Shown in pieces: positions 52,645 to 60,291 of a stretch of 64,000 bases of DNA. Below the pieces are notes generated by a model. The model was given only the letters and a program-made list of their open reading frames with translations. It had not been told where the DNA came from and ran no database searches. The stretch's first letter is position 1; every line of letters begins with the position of its first letter. Source of the stretch: Pseudomonas gingeri (GTDB lineage Bacteria; Pseudomonadota; Gammaproteobacteria; Pseudomonadales; Pseudomonadaceae). Both the position numbers and the translations under genes were made by a program. The stretch spans positions 958,639 through 1,022,638 of the forward strand of contig NZ_JACAOR010000001.1 of NCBI RefSeq assembly GCF_013386115.1, read 5' to 3'.

Positions 52645-52751
52645 GATCGTTCCCCCGCGCTGCGTGGGCATGCGGCCCGTGACGTTGCACGTCACGAGAG
52701 CGGACGCGGAGCGTCCAGCGAAGCGTTCCCACGCAGAGCATGGGAACGATC
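52645..52751. repeat. 107-bp intergenic repeat with GATCGTTCCC termini, copy B
   Basis: Same terminal inverted ends as 35220-35325 (GATCGTTCCC and GGGAACGATC) and almost the same length. The inside holds GTGACGTTGCACGTCAC and GGACGCGGAGCGTCC palindromes. It lies in the 308-base divergent gap between hxcT and hxcV; no clear Pho box was found in the remaining sequence. Confidence 0.75.
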
Positions 52752-52853
52752 TGGTAGAGTCCGCTACCGCCTGAAAAGCTCGGGAGCTTTGGTCAGCAAG
52801 CGGTCAAACAAGCGCGCTAGGCTCCTGCCTCGGTTTCCCGTTCCGAGACGCCC

Positions 52854-53279
52854 ATGCAACGCCCTCCCCGCCAACGCGGCTTTACCCTGATCGAAGTGCT
52901 GGTGGCCCTGGCAATCATTGCCGTGGCGATGGCCGCGGCGATCCGCGTGGCTGGTCTGATGACCCAGAGCAACGGTCTGTTGCGCGACCGTTCCATGGCC
53001 CTGCTGGCGGCACAGAGTCGCCTGGCCGAGCTACGCCTGGAGGGCCGCCTGCCCCTTGGGCGCAAATCCTTTGAATGCGATCAGGGCCGCATGGCCCTGC
53101 GCTGCGACCAGACCATCGGGCCGGGGGGCGGTCCGCGGCTGTTCAGGGTCGAGATCCTGGTGCTCGATCGACGCCACGAGGCGCCGCCGCTGGCGCGGCT
53201 GGAGACCCTGTTGAGCCCGCCGCCGGCGGTGTCGGACCTCAGGGTCGGGTCAGTTTCGGCAGGAACGGCGCCTCGCTGA
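52854..53279 (+). CDS. hxcV: type II secretion minor pseudopilin GspI
   Basis: A 141-aa pseudopilin with leader QRG followed by FTLIEVLVALAIIAVAMAAA and Glu5. Short globular domain with SRLAELRLEGRLP, as in GspI. It initiates the tip complex with GspJ and GspK. Its last 41 bases overlap the end of the convergent hxcP gene. Confidence 0.9.
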   Translation: MQRPPRQRGFTLIEVLVALAIIAVAMAAAIRVAGLMTQSNGLLRDRSMALLAAQSRLAELRLEGRLPLGRKSFECDQGRMALRCDQTIGPGGGPRLFRVEILVLDRRHEAPPLARLETLLSPPPAVSDLRVGSVSAGTAPR

Positions 53280-53670
53280 GACGGGTCACGGTCAGGTGCA
53301 GTTTTTCCGTGCCACGCTCGATCAGAATGCCATCGCCCTCGATTGCCAGCAGCTTCACCCCCTGCCCCAGGCGCTCGCCGGCCAGAAAGCTGCGGGGCGG
53401 ACCGTCGTTCAGGCTGAGAATCGCCACCGCGCCGCGCACGCCGGCCATCACTCCGGAAACCTTGATATCGAGCTGCGCCGGCTGATTGGAAAACCACTGC
53501 AGCGCCGGATTGTCACTGCGCACGACCGCGCCCGGCGACTGGCCCTCGGGCACCTGGGACACGGCCGGGGTCAGCAGCAGCGTCGACCAGACCACCGCGC
53601 CCGCCAGGGCCGCGAGCAGGCCCACCGACTGGACAATCTGGGGCTGGGAAAAGCGCGGGGTCCATTGCAT
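53239..53670 (-). CDS. hxcP: type II secretion protein GspC (short)
   Basis: A 143-aa bitopic protein: membrane helix at about residues 14-33 (VGLLAALAGAVVWSTLLLTP) and a homology region (AVAILSLNDGPPRSFLAGE, then LLAIEGDGILIERG), the part that contacts the secretin N0 domain. The C-terminal PDZ domain of longer GspC proteins is missing, as expected for this system. The start at 53670 follows AAGGAG. It is encoded opposite to its flanking pseudopilin genes. Confidence 0.85.
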   Translation of the reverse strand: MQWTPRFSQPQIVQSVGLLAALAGAVVWSTLLLTPAVSQVPEGQSPGAVVRSDNPALQWFSNQPAQLDIKVSGVMAGVRGAVAILSLNDGPPRSFLAGERLGQGVKLLAIEGDGILIERGTEKLHLTVTRLSEAPFLPKLTRP

Positions 53671-53798
53671 CGTCGAGGCTCCTTTTTCGTGGGTGATCCG
53701 AAACCTTTTCAGCCTAACAGGCAATTCTCACGTTTTTATTTCACACGCCCATCATCTTTGCCGCGCAGCATGCAAGGAGACTCAAGGAGCCTTGTCGA

Positions 53799-54254
53799 AT
53801 GGATGCCCCATACCCTGCCCAGGCGGGTTTTACCCTGATCGAACTGATGGTCGTGCTGGTGATCATCGGCATCGCCAGCGCGGCCATCAGCCTGAGCATC
53901 AAGCCCGATCCGCTGCAATTGCTGCGCAAGGACGCCGAGCGCCTGGCCCAGGCCCTGCAGGTGGCCCAGGCCGAAGCCCGCGCCGATGGCCGGCCAATCC
54001 GCTGGCTGAGCGACGCCAGGGGCTATCGCTTCAGTCGCGCGGATATCCAGGGCGGCCTCGAACAATTCAACGGCGACCCGCAACTGCGCCCGACCCGCTG
54101 GCAAAGCACACCGATGCAGGTGCAACTCGACCGTGGCAAGAGCCTGGTGCTGGACGCCGAATGGATCGCACCACCGCTACGTGTCTCGCTTTCCGACGGC
54201 CAGCACAGCATCGGCGTGGTGCGCGCTGCCAATGGCGAGATTCGCGTGCAATGA
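53799..54254 (+). CDS. hxcU: type II secretion minor pseudopilin GspH
   Basis: A 151-aa pseudopilin. Leader ends in QAG, followed by FTLIELMVVLVIIGIASAA with Glu5, then the GspH beta-sandwich (IRWLSDARGYRFSR). It lies upstream of hxcW with an ATGA overlap, so the two are made together. Confidence 0.92.
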   Translation: MDAPYPAQAGFTLIELMVVLVIIGIASAAISLSIKPDPLQLLRKDAERLAQALQVAQAEARADGRPIRWLSDARGYRFSRADIQGGLEQFNGDPQLRPTRWQSTPMQVQLDRGKSLVLDAEWIAPPLRVSLSDGQHSIGVVRAANGEIRVQ

Positions 54255-54859
54255 AGCGCCAGGCCGGCTTTACCCTGATCGAAGTGATGATCGCGATCAT
54301 GCTCATGGCGGTGGTCAGCATCATTGCCTGGCGTGGCCTGGACAGCGTCAATCGCGCCGACGAACACCTCAAGGCCAGCGCCGGACAGACCCGTCAACTG
54401 CTCGCGGCGCTGGGCCAACTGGAGCGCGACGTGGCCTTGCGTGCCGGTATCGAACTGGTGGAACCGCCGATTGCCGACAAGGAGCCGCCACCGTCGCAGG
54501 CCCCCGCTGCCCTGACGGTGCGCAGCCCGGAGGGCAAGGGCTTTCGCCTCGACCTGATTCGCACGGCCGCGGAACAGGACGGCAGCCTGCAACGGGTGCG
54601 CTGGTGGTTGCAGGGCGGCACGCTGTATCGCGCGGTGGCGCCTGCCCGTACGCGCTTCCCGTTGCCGGCGCCCAAGGACGGCGTGGCGGTACTGGAGCAG
54701 GTGACGTCGATGGAACTGCGGGTGTGGCAGCCCGGCAAGGGCTGGCGGCGACTGACCGGCACTCAGCAGGACAATCCGACGGGACTGGAGATCAGCCTGG
54801 TGCGCAATACACCGCAAGGGCTGGAGCGCTATCGGCAGGTGCTGGGGCCGCTGGAGTGA
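54251..54859 (+). CDS. hxcW: type II secretion minor pseudopilin GspJ
   Basis: A 202-aa pseudopilin. Leader MKRQAG, then FTLIEVMIAIMLMAVVSIIAWRG with Glu5. The globular domain contains LGQLERDVALR and RVRWWLQGGTLYR, matching GspJ. The ATG at 54251 overlaps the hxcU stop. A REP cluster follows and separates it from the convergent vreR. Confidence 0.92.
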   Translation: MKRQAGFTLIEVMIAIMLMAVVSIIAWRGLDSVNRADEHLKASAGQTRQLLAALGQLERDVALRAGIELVEPPIADKEPPPSQAPAALTVRSPEGKGFRLDLIRTAAEQDGSLQRVRWWLQGGTLYRAVAPARTRFPLPAPKDGVAVLEQVTSMELRVWQPGKGWRRLTGTQQDNPTGLEISLVRNTPQGLERYRQVLGPLE

Positions 54860-54887
54860 ACTCGGGAATGGGTGGCAAACCTTGAGA

Positions 54888-55026
54888 GCCCTTTCGCGGG
54901 CAAGCCCGCTCCCACAAGGGAACACGGGTGAATCAGGAATTTTCAGGGGGGGCTGAGGGCCTCTTCGCAGGCGAGCCCCCGCAATGGGAGTTTTAACCGT
55001 GGGAGCGGGCTTGCCCGCGAAAAGGC
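54888..55026. repeat. REP cluster of three elements
   Basis: REPs at about 54892-54916 (TTTCGCGGGCAAGCCCGCTCCCAC), a degenerate one at 54961-54990 and an inverted one at 54999-55024. They fill the gap between convergent hxcW and vreR. Confidence 0.88.
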
Positions 55027-55047
55027 CCAACAGGCACTACAACAACA

Positions 55048-56004
55048 CTAGCTGAGCAACACCACCCCGCCCGGCAATTCGGTGCACTTGGCACCGTAGG
55101 CATCGCGGATCAGCAAGGCCACGCCCGCCAGTTGATCGAGACTGAAACGCGCCTGCACCTTGCGCTTGCCCAGCTCGCTGTTGAGCAACACCAGCATGCC
55201 CGGTCGGTAGCGGTTGATCTCGCTGATCACGCTGGCCAGGGTAGCGTCGTTGAACACCAGCATCTTGTTGCGCCAGGCGATCACCGCCGACGGATCGGCA
55301 TTCTGCAGCTCGCCGACCTGATGGGCGTCGTACACCAGTTGGCGACCGCTCTCCAGACGGAACCGGCGCCCCTGCACGTCGACCGTCAACAGGCCTTCGA
55401 TACAGGTGACGCAGACGCTCTGGTCGAGATTGCGCAGGTTGAACCGCGCCCGTTCCGCCGTCAGCAGGCCGCTGCCGGCCTGGACCTTGACCGGCGCCTG
55501 GGTCCGCGCCAGCACTTCCACTTCACCGCTGACCAGTTCGATCTGCGAGTCACCGTTGACCGAAGGCAGGCGATTGATCCGGGTCTGGGTATTGAGCTCC
55601 AGGCTGATGCCATCGGCCAGGTCGACCCGCCGTTGCTCGCCGACCTCAGTGGTGTAGTCGGCGCCCAGGCCGGAGAAACCGCCCGGCACCGTGGCGCGCA
55701 CCAGGAAAAAAGCCGCCGACGCGGCAATCGCCCCGCCGAGAAACGCCCGGCGCCCGAAATGTCGGGCCCGCGGCGGATGCTGCAACTGTTCGAGGGCCGG
55801 CTTGAGGGACTGCCACAACACCTTGGCCTGTTCAAAGGCCCGGGCATGCTCGGGGCTTTGTTCGCACCATTGGCGCAGGGCGCGCGCATCGGCGCCGGTG
55901 GCCTGGCCGGAGGTCAGAAGAATCAGCCAATCCTGGGCTTCGCTCTGCAATCGGGCGGTCTGGCCGCCCGGCAATTCGGTGATGGAAGTCGTGTTCAAGC
56001 GCAC
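55048..56004 (-). CDS. vreR: FecR-type anti-sigma factor / sigma regulator
   Basis: A 318-aa inner-membrane regulator. An N-terminal cytoplasmic DUF4880-like region (WLILLTSGQATGADARALRQW), a membrane segment at about residues 88-103, then the FecR domain (TTEVGEQRRVDLADGISLELN) and a C-terminal STN-like part. It holds the ECF sigma factor at 56036 inactive until signalled by the receptor protein. GTG start at 56004. The sigma, anti-sigma, STN-protein trio beside hxc genes matches the P. aeruginosa vreAIR locus. Confidence 0.88.
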   Translation of the reverse strand: MRLNTTSITELPGGQTARLQSEAQDWLILLTSGQATGADARALRQWCEQSPEHARAFEQAKVLWQSLKPALEQLQHPPRARHFGRRAFLGGAIAASAAFFLVRATVPGGFSGLGADYTTEVGEQRRVDLADGISLELNTQTRINRLPSVNGDSQIELVSGEVEVLARTQAPVKVQAGSGLLTAERARFNLRNLDQSVCVTCIEGLLTVDVQGRRFRLESGRQLVYDAHQVGELQNADPSAVIAWRNKMLVFNDATLASVISEINRYRPGMLVLLNSELGKRKVQARFSLDQLAGVALLIRDAYGAKCTELPGGVVLLS

Positions 56005-56035
56005 AGGTACTCACGAAGATTTCGCTGATGTATTA

Positions 56036-56581
56036 CTAAGACGGTTTTCCCGCCCCGGGACCGAACCGCTGAATCACTTTTCTTTCCAGGCGGGCCGCGC
56101 AATGGCCCAGCGCGGCCTTCAACTCCTTCTCGACCATGCGCGTGGAGATGCCGAAACGCTGGGAGATCTCCAGGTGCGGCGCCTCTTCCAGGCGGGCGGC
56201 GATAAAGATCCGCCGGCGCCGCGGGGGCAATTCATACAAGGCCTTGAGCAGCGACTGGATTTCCTTCTGGCCCCCCACCACCCGCTCCGGGTCGAGGGCT
56301 TCGTCGCTGAGCTGCAACAGTTCCTCCACTTCCTCGCCGGTCAGCAACCGGGCATCGGCCTGGCGCCGGTCCGCGGCGATATTCAGGGCCATGCGGTACA
56401 AATAGGCATTGGGTTGGGTCAGGTTCAGCGGTGCCTCCATGCGGTCGACCCGCAGGTAGGTTTCATGCAGGACGTCATTGGCCAGATCCTCCGAACCCAG
56501 GCGGCGCCGCAGGCGCACCTTGAAGTCGTCGTAGGAGGTCAGGAACAACCGGACCATCGGACTGTGCCCGATATTCTTCAT
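56036..56581 (-). CDS. vreI: ECF sigma factor, FecI-like
   Basis: A 181-aa sigma factor. Region 2 has DLANDVLHETYLRV (about residue 32) and NAYLYRMALNIAADRRQ; region 4 has LPPRRRRIFIAARLEEAPHLEI with HTH around ISQRFGISTRMVEKEL. It directs RNA polymerase to the genes of its regulon; in P. aeruginosa VreI acts under phosphate limitation and activates hxc and related genes. The start at 56581 follows AAGGAG and overlaps the vreA stop (ATGA). Confidence 0.9.
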   Translation of the reverse strand: MKNIGHSPMVRLFLTSYDDFKVRLRRRLGSEDLANDVLHETYLRVDRMEAPLNLTQPNAYLYRMALNIAADRRQADARLLTGEEVEELLQLSDEALDPERVVGGQKEIQSLLKALYELPPRRRRIFIAARLEEAPHLEISQRFGISTRMVEKELKAALGHCAARLERKVIQRFGPGAGKPS

Positions 56582-57288
56582 ACTCCGGCGGCTCCTTTGC
56601 GTTCTGTGCAATCCATGCTTGTTCCTGCTGAATCCGGCATTAAAAGTAGGGTCACGGGCTGGCGCAGCGACGACGGTGCCGGACGCTCTACCCGGACCGT
56701 GCGCAAGCGCTCCACCAGCGCCCCGTCGCGCTGAACATCTCCGGTCGAACTGACCAGGCGGCTGTGCTGCAACTCGCCGCCCTGGCCGATCCACACCTGC
56801 AACACCGCCCGGTAGGTCCCCGGCCGGGTCAACGGCAAGGCACACAGCGCCTGCTCAATCGCCAGCTGGATCGCCCGGGCATAACTGCTGGCCAGTGCCG
56901 CTCCCTTGCTGCCGCCAGGATCCCGGGGCGACGGTACATCGCTGACCTGCGCCACCTGCAAGGTAAAGGCATCGGCCCGGGCATAACGCGCCATCAGCCC
57001 GCTGCCGGTGAGCAACAGGCTCAAGGCCTCGCTGGCGCGATAACGCCCGTGAACCGCCAGCGAACGCCGTGCGCGGGTCAGGTCGCGATCCACCAGCACT
57101 GCCATCCCGGTCTGGCGACTGAAGGAATCCAGTGCGCCAGCCAGGTCCTGGGCGGCAATATCCAGTTCGACGCGGGCCTGGGGATCGACCATGAGCGGCT
57201 CGGCGGCCAGGCAGGCGGACAACCCGCCACCGACCAGCCAGGCCAGGACGACGGTCACCAGGCTCAAGCGAAAAAACGACAGACGCAT
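56578..57288 (-). CDS. vreA: STN-domain periplasmic receptor-like protein
   Basis: A 236-aa exported protein with a signal peptide (ending ACLAA) and an STN domain at about residues 45-110 (LAGALDSFSRQTGMAVLVDRD). It has no TonB-dependent beta-barrel. The C-terminal part (QLAIEQALCALPLTRPGTYRAVLQVWIGQGGELQ) resembles a TonB C-terminal-like energy-transfer domain. This half-receptor structure is the mark of VreA. It probably relays a signal to VreR in the periplasm. Confidence 0.87.
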   Translation of the reverse strand: MRLSFFRLSLVTVVLAWLVGGGLSACLAAEPLMVDPQARVELDIAAQDLAGALDSFSRQTGMAVLVDRDLTRARRSLAVHGRYRASEALSLLLTGSGLMARYARADAFTLQVAQVSDVPSPRDPGGSKGAALASSYARAIQLAIEQALCALPLTRPGTYRAVLQVWIGQGGELQHSRLVSSTGDVQRDGALVERLRTVRVERPAPSSLRQPVTLLLMPDSAGTSMDCTERKGAAGV

Positions 57289-57461
57289 GGCCACGGATCG
57301 AAGTCCCTGCACTGCTGACGTGTCCCTCAAAACCGCTATCCTGATGGCTGTTTATGAACCTGTTGTTACGGCGTCTCGGGTGGCCGTTGCGGTTTGCCGA
57401 TATCCGAAGCACGGCAAAGTGCCGAGGTTACTGCCCCTGCCGATGCCTGGTGGATGTATCG

Positions 57462-57926
57462 TCAATTTTGTCCCTTGATTTCAAATCGATGAACCGCAAC
57501 CAGATAGGCCAGGTTTTCGACTGGATGGGTTTCAAATCTGAAGTGGCCCGCCAGGTACAATTCTGGCGCGCGATTGACCAGTACGAACTCGCCACTCTTG
57601 ACGGGGTAGGTCTTGATTGCACCTTCATTATTCGGTTGCGTTGCGTAGAGGACGTTTTTTATTTTTTCGCTGGGAAGGGGGTAGGTGCCCGACGGCAGGT
57701 CCGCTTCAGACAGGGTGAATTCCAGTTTACGCCTACCCGTACCCGCGTCACCGATATCCACCAGTACGCGAGTGCCGCCCGATACGACTGTGCCCCGATA
57801 CATTGACGTGGTCTCAAAATCCAGGCTGATGCCCAAGGAGGTGAGCGTACCGACCAGTTCCCCGGTGGTTGCCTGCGGTGTATTCGCCGCGCTTTCTCCC
57901 GTTTCAAAATCCTCGATGTCTGCCAT
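57462..57926 (-). CDS. small protein of unknown function with shared palindromic promoter motif
   Basis: A 154-aa acidic protein without signal peptide or membrane helix. A Ser/Thr/acidic N-terminal 20 residues is followed by an all-beta-looking region (SMYRGTVVSGGTRVLVDIGD; FTLSEADLPSGTYPLP; LYLAGHFRFETHP). No known family recognised. A CTGTCA-N4-TGACAG palindrome identical to that before the large Ig-like gene lies 133 bases upstream of its start, so the two genes are probably co-regulated. The base composition is lower in GC than the neighbouring hxc genes, which may point to transfer. Confidence 0.7.
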   Translation of the reverse strand: MADIEDFETGESAANTPQATTGELVGTLTSLGISLDFETTSMYRGTVVSGGTRVLVDIGDAGTGRRKLEFTLSEADLPSGTYPLPSEKIKNVLYATQPNNEGAIKTYPVKSGEFVLVNRAPELYLAGHFRFETHPVENLAYLVAVHRFEIKGQN

Positions 57927-58058
57927 GTGGGTTCACCCTTGCGTTTAAATCGTGAAAATGCGGATTTTCAGTCCTGGCTGATGTGCAGGGGAAACAGCCC
58001 ACGACTTTGCACGTCGGACCGATAAATCAGTCTCTACCTACCTGGAGAGTGATGCCTA

Positions 58059-58074
58059 CTGTCAGAAATGACAG
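58059..58074. promoter_or_regulatory. CTGTCA-N4-TGACAG palindrome, copy 3
   Basis: CTGTCAGAAATGACAG, the exact reverse complement of the copy at 21088-21103. It lies in the 318-base divergent gap 57927-58244, oriented so that the minus-strand gene at 57926 stands to it as the Ig-like gene stands to copy 1. No other element is seen in this gap except a CCCCACTTCGGGG hairpin at 58215-58227 just before the next gene's ribosome-binding site. Confidence 0.65.
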
Positions 58075-58244
58075 TTCGAAGGACCTTTGATCGGAAACCG
58101 GCCGTGGAGCCGGTGTCATCGGCAGGGCCTGGACAGGCTATCTGGCATTCGGCTACTGCAAAAAAACCATCACCCAACCGGCGCGGCCTTTGCACTAGAC
58201 TCAGGGCTCCAGGACCCCACTTCGGGGTCGGCCAGGAGGGCCTT

Positions 58245-58571
58245 ATGAAGTACCTGTCGAGTTATGCCTGCATCCTTCTGCTCGCCGCCGGTGTGTCCGG
58301 CCCGGGCCAGGCCGCGGAAGCCACGCCGGTCGGCTGCGTCGAAGTCAGTGTCGGTGGCTACAAGGCGCCGGACTACAACTGCCTGAGTCAGCAGATGAGC
58401 AGCCCGGAGAGTGCCGAAGCCAATCAGAAAAACCAGGAAGCCCTGAAAGCCGGCATCAGCAAAAAAGCGCCGAACCAGGTCGGCCTGGCCACCCCGGCGG
58501 CGACCAGTATCCGCATGGGCAATACCTTCGGTACCTCGGTAAAGCCACAACGGCCGCCATCGGGGCAGTAG
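58245..58571 (+). CDS. small exported protein of unknown function
   Basis: A 108-aa protein with a signal peptide (MKYLSSYACILLLAAGVSG to GQA). The mature part starts with a region holding two Cys (GCVEVSVGG; YNCLSQQM), which could form a disulfide, and is then low in hydrophobic residues and probably disordered. CAGGAGG precedes the ATG at 58245. A GC hairpin (58212-58230) immediately before the ribosome-binding site could affect translation. No family is recognised, and it is convergent with the azoreductase gene. Confidence 0.75.
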   Translation: MKYLSSYACILLLAAGVSGPGQAAEATPVGCVEVSVGGYKAPDYNCLSQQMSSPESAEANQKNQEALKAGISKKAPNQVGLATPAATSIRMGNTFGTSVKPQRPPSGQ

Positions 58572-58585
58572 GCCCGGCGGCCTGA

Positions 58586-59221
58586 TCAGGCGGCCTGCAG
58601 CGCCCACTGCCGGGCCACGACCGCCAGCTCTGCCTTGGCCCGCTCCAGGGCTTCAAGACGAGCCTCGGCATCGGAAAACTGCAATGGCTGCGCGTCGACG
58701 AACTGCGGGTCCCGCACGCCGATAAAGGCAAACGCCGCCTTCAGCGCCGGGGTCAGCGCATCCATCCAGGCCATGGGATTGCCCGGCCGCAGGTCGGCGC
58801 CGCGACTGGTCAGGAACAGCACCTTCTGCCGGGTCAACTGGCCGACGATGCCTTCCGGGGTATTCAGGTAGGTCAGTTCGGTACGGGTGATGCTGTCGAT
58901 AAAGGCCTTGAAGGTCGAAGGCATCGACCAGTTGTACATCGGCATCGCGAACAGACAGGCATCGGCCGCCATGACCCGCTTGCACAGGGCATCGGAGGAC
59001 GCCAGCGTCTGCTTCATCGCCTCCGTGCGAGCCTGCGGATGGGTATAGGTCGCCACCGCGAATGCCTCGGTGACATGGGGCGGGGTTTCGACGCTCAGGT
59101 CCAGGTAATCGACTTCCAGCTCGACCCCCAGCTCGCGCAACTGCTCGATAAAATGCCGGGACAACGCCCGGGAGTTGGACCATTCACCTTTCGCGCTGGC
59201 GTCGACGTGCATCAGTTTCAT
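58586..59221 (-). CDS. azoR: FMN-dependent NADH-azoreductase / NAD(P)H quinone reductase
   Basis: A 211-aa flavodoxin-like enzyme of the AzoR family. It starts MKLMHVDASAKGEWSNSR (FMN phosphate loop) and has FAMPMYNWSMPSTFKAFID (about residue 93), the family hallmark, and LTSRGAD (about 138). It reduces azo dyes and, physiologically, quinones by two-electron transfer from NAD(P)H. The start at 59221 is chosen by this conserved N-terminus. The next gene upstream is an AhpD-like gene, 44 bases away and probably co-transcribed. Confidence 0.9.
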   Translation of the reverse strand: MKLMHVDASAKGEWSNSRALSRHFIEQLRELGVELEVDYLDLSVETPPHVTEAFAVATYTHPQARTEAMKQTLASSDALCKRVMAADACLFAMPMYNWSMPSTFKAFIDSITRTELTYLNTPEGIVGQLTRQKVLFLTSRGADLRPGNPMAWMDALTPALKAAFAFIGVRDPQFVDAQPLQFSDAEARLEALERAKAELAVVARQWALQAA

Positions 59222-59265
59222 TGCAGATAACCTCTTTGGTACAGATGTAAGAGAAGAAGGTGGCT

Positions 59266-59706
59266 TCAGACCGCCAGCGGTTGGCGAAACGCCACGGCCA
59301 GGCGGTTCCAGCAATTGATCGCGGCAATCGCCATGCTCAGGTCCACCAGTTCGCGCTCGCTGAACTGCAGGCGGGCCTGGGCATACAACTCGTCACTGAC
59401 CGGATCGTGGGCCAGCAGGGTCAGGGCCTCGCTCCAGGCCAGCGCGGCCTGCTCGCGGGCGCTGTACAGCGGCGAGTCGCGCCAGGCCGATATGCCGTAC
59501 AGGCGCCGTTCGCTCTCGCCCCCGCCGCGGGCCTCCTGGCTGTGCAGATCGGCGCAGAACGCGCAATGGTTGAGTTGCGAGACCCGCAGCTTCACCAGGT
59601 CCAGCAGCGGCTTTTCGATGGACAGGCCGAAGGTGGCCTCTTCCAGCAACAGCAACCCCTTGAGAGCCTGGGGTGACGCGGTATAGAAATCCAGGCGTGG
59701 CTCCAA
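59266..59706 (-). CDS. carboxymuconolactone decarboxylase / AhpD-like protein
   Basis: A 146-aa all-helical protein. The redox motif HCAFCADLHS (CxxC plus His, about residue 50) is that of AhpD-like alkylhydroperoxidases. No ATG lies near the usual N-terminus; a TTG at 59704-59706 preceded by GAGGGAG six bases upstream gives the start EPRLDFYTASPQ that fits the family, so I take TTG as the start. It lies upstream of azoR, and the pair probably protects against quinones and peroxides. Confidence 0.87.
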   Translation of the reverse strand: MEPRLDFYTASPQALKGLLLLEEATFGLSIEKPLLDLVKLRVSQLNHCAFCADLHSQEARGGGESERRLYGISAWRDSPLYSAREQAALAWSEALTLLAHDPVSDELYAQARLQFSERELVDLSMAIAAINCWNRLAVAFRQPLAV

Positions 59707-59778
59707 GGCGCGACTCCCTCGTGGTTCATTGACGTGATTCAGTGACGCCCAGCCTAAGGCCCGGACGCCAAATGACGG

Positions 59779-59855
59779 ATAGCCAATCCCGGCTTTTTTG
59801 CGGAGGCCAACTGCGCCCCCGGATTGGCCCGTGGGATTTGCCGGGAATTGGCTAT
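59779..59855. promoter_or_regulatory. inverted repeat in the AhpD-like/ABM divergent promoter region
   Basis: ATAGCCAATCCCGGC at 59779-59793 and GCCGGGAATTGGCTAT at 59840-59855 are inverted repeats differing by one inserted base, with an additional GGATTGGCC at 59821-59829 between them. Three CCAAT-type half-sites in a 228-base divergent gap suggest a shared operator for the two gene sets. Confidence 0.5.
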
Positions 59856-59934
59856 AGGTCCGGCCGGCCCCGCGCCCTACTCTTTGTCGACACCGCCCTG
59901 CCGTCGGGTCGGCCGTCACACAGGAGAATCCAGA

Positions 59935-60210
59935 ATGCCCGCTCACGTGATCAACATTGTCCGGTTCAAGGCGGTCCCGGGGCATAGCGAAGCGCTCGGA
60001 CAGCAGTTGAACGCCCTGGTCGAAACACTGCGCTCCGCACCCGGCTGCCTGGACTATTCGGTGGTGTGCGGCGCTGAGGCGGGCGACTGGACCGTGACCG
60101 GGCACTGGCACTCTCCCGCGGCGCTGCAAGCGCATTTCCAGTTGCCGGCGTTGCAGGGCTTTATCGACCTGCTGGGCGGCCTGGCTTGCGGCATCGATTT
60201 CCAGCACTGA
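59935..60210 (+). CDS. antibiotic biosynthesis monooxygenase (ABM) domain protein
   Basis: A 91-aa dimeric ferredoxin-like-fold protein of the ABM/YgiN type. INIVRFKAVPGHSEALGQQL, SAPGCLDYSVV and the WHSPAALQAHFQ stretch are typical. Members bind or oxidise quinols without cofactor, as YgiN does. AGGAGA precedes the ATG at 59935. It is divergent from the AhpD-like and azoR genes and is followed by the cupin, so all four look like one quinone-stress response. Confidence 0.87.
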   Translation: MPAHVINIVRFKAVPGHSEALGQQLNALVETLRSAPGCLDYSVVCGAEAGDWTVTGHWHSPAALQAHFQLPALQGFIDLLGGLACGIDFQH

Positions 60211-60291
60211 GCTCTTGATTTCCGAGTGCCTGATTTCCGAGCGCTCAGGTCATGAGCGCTCCAGCATTCACTTCCCACGCGAGAACACATC

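Noticed and set aside
52546..52853. Pho box before hxcT/hxcV
   Set aside because: I could not find two CTGTCAT-like words at the right spacing; most of the gap is an intergenic repeat. Control is more likely through the adjacent VreI sigma factor.
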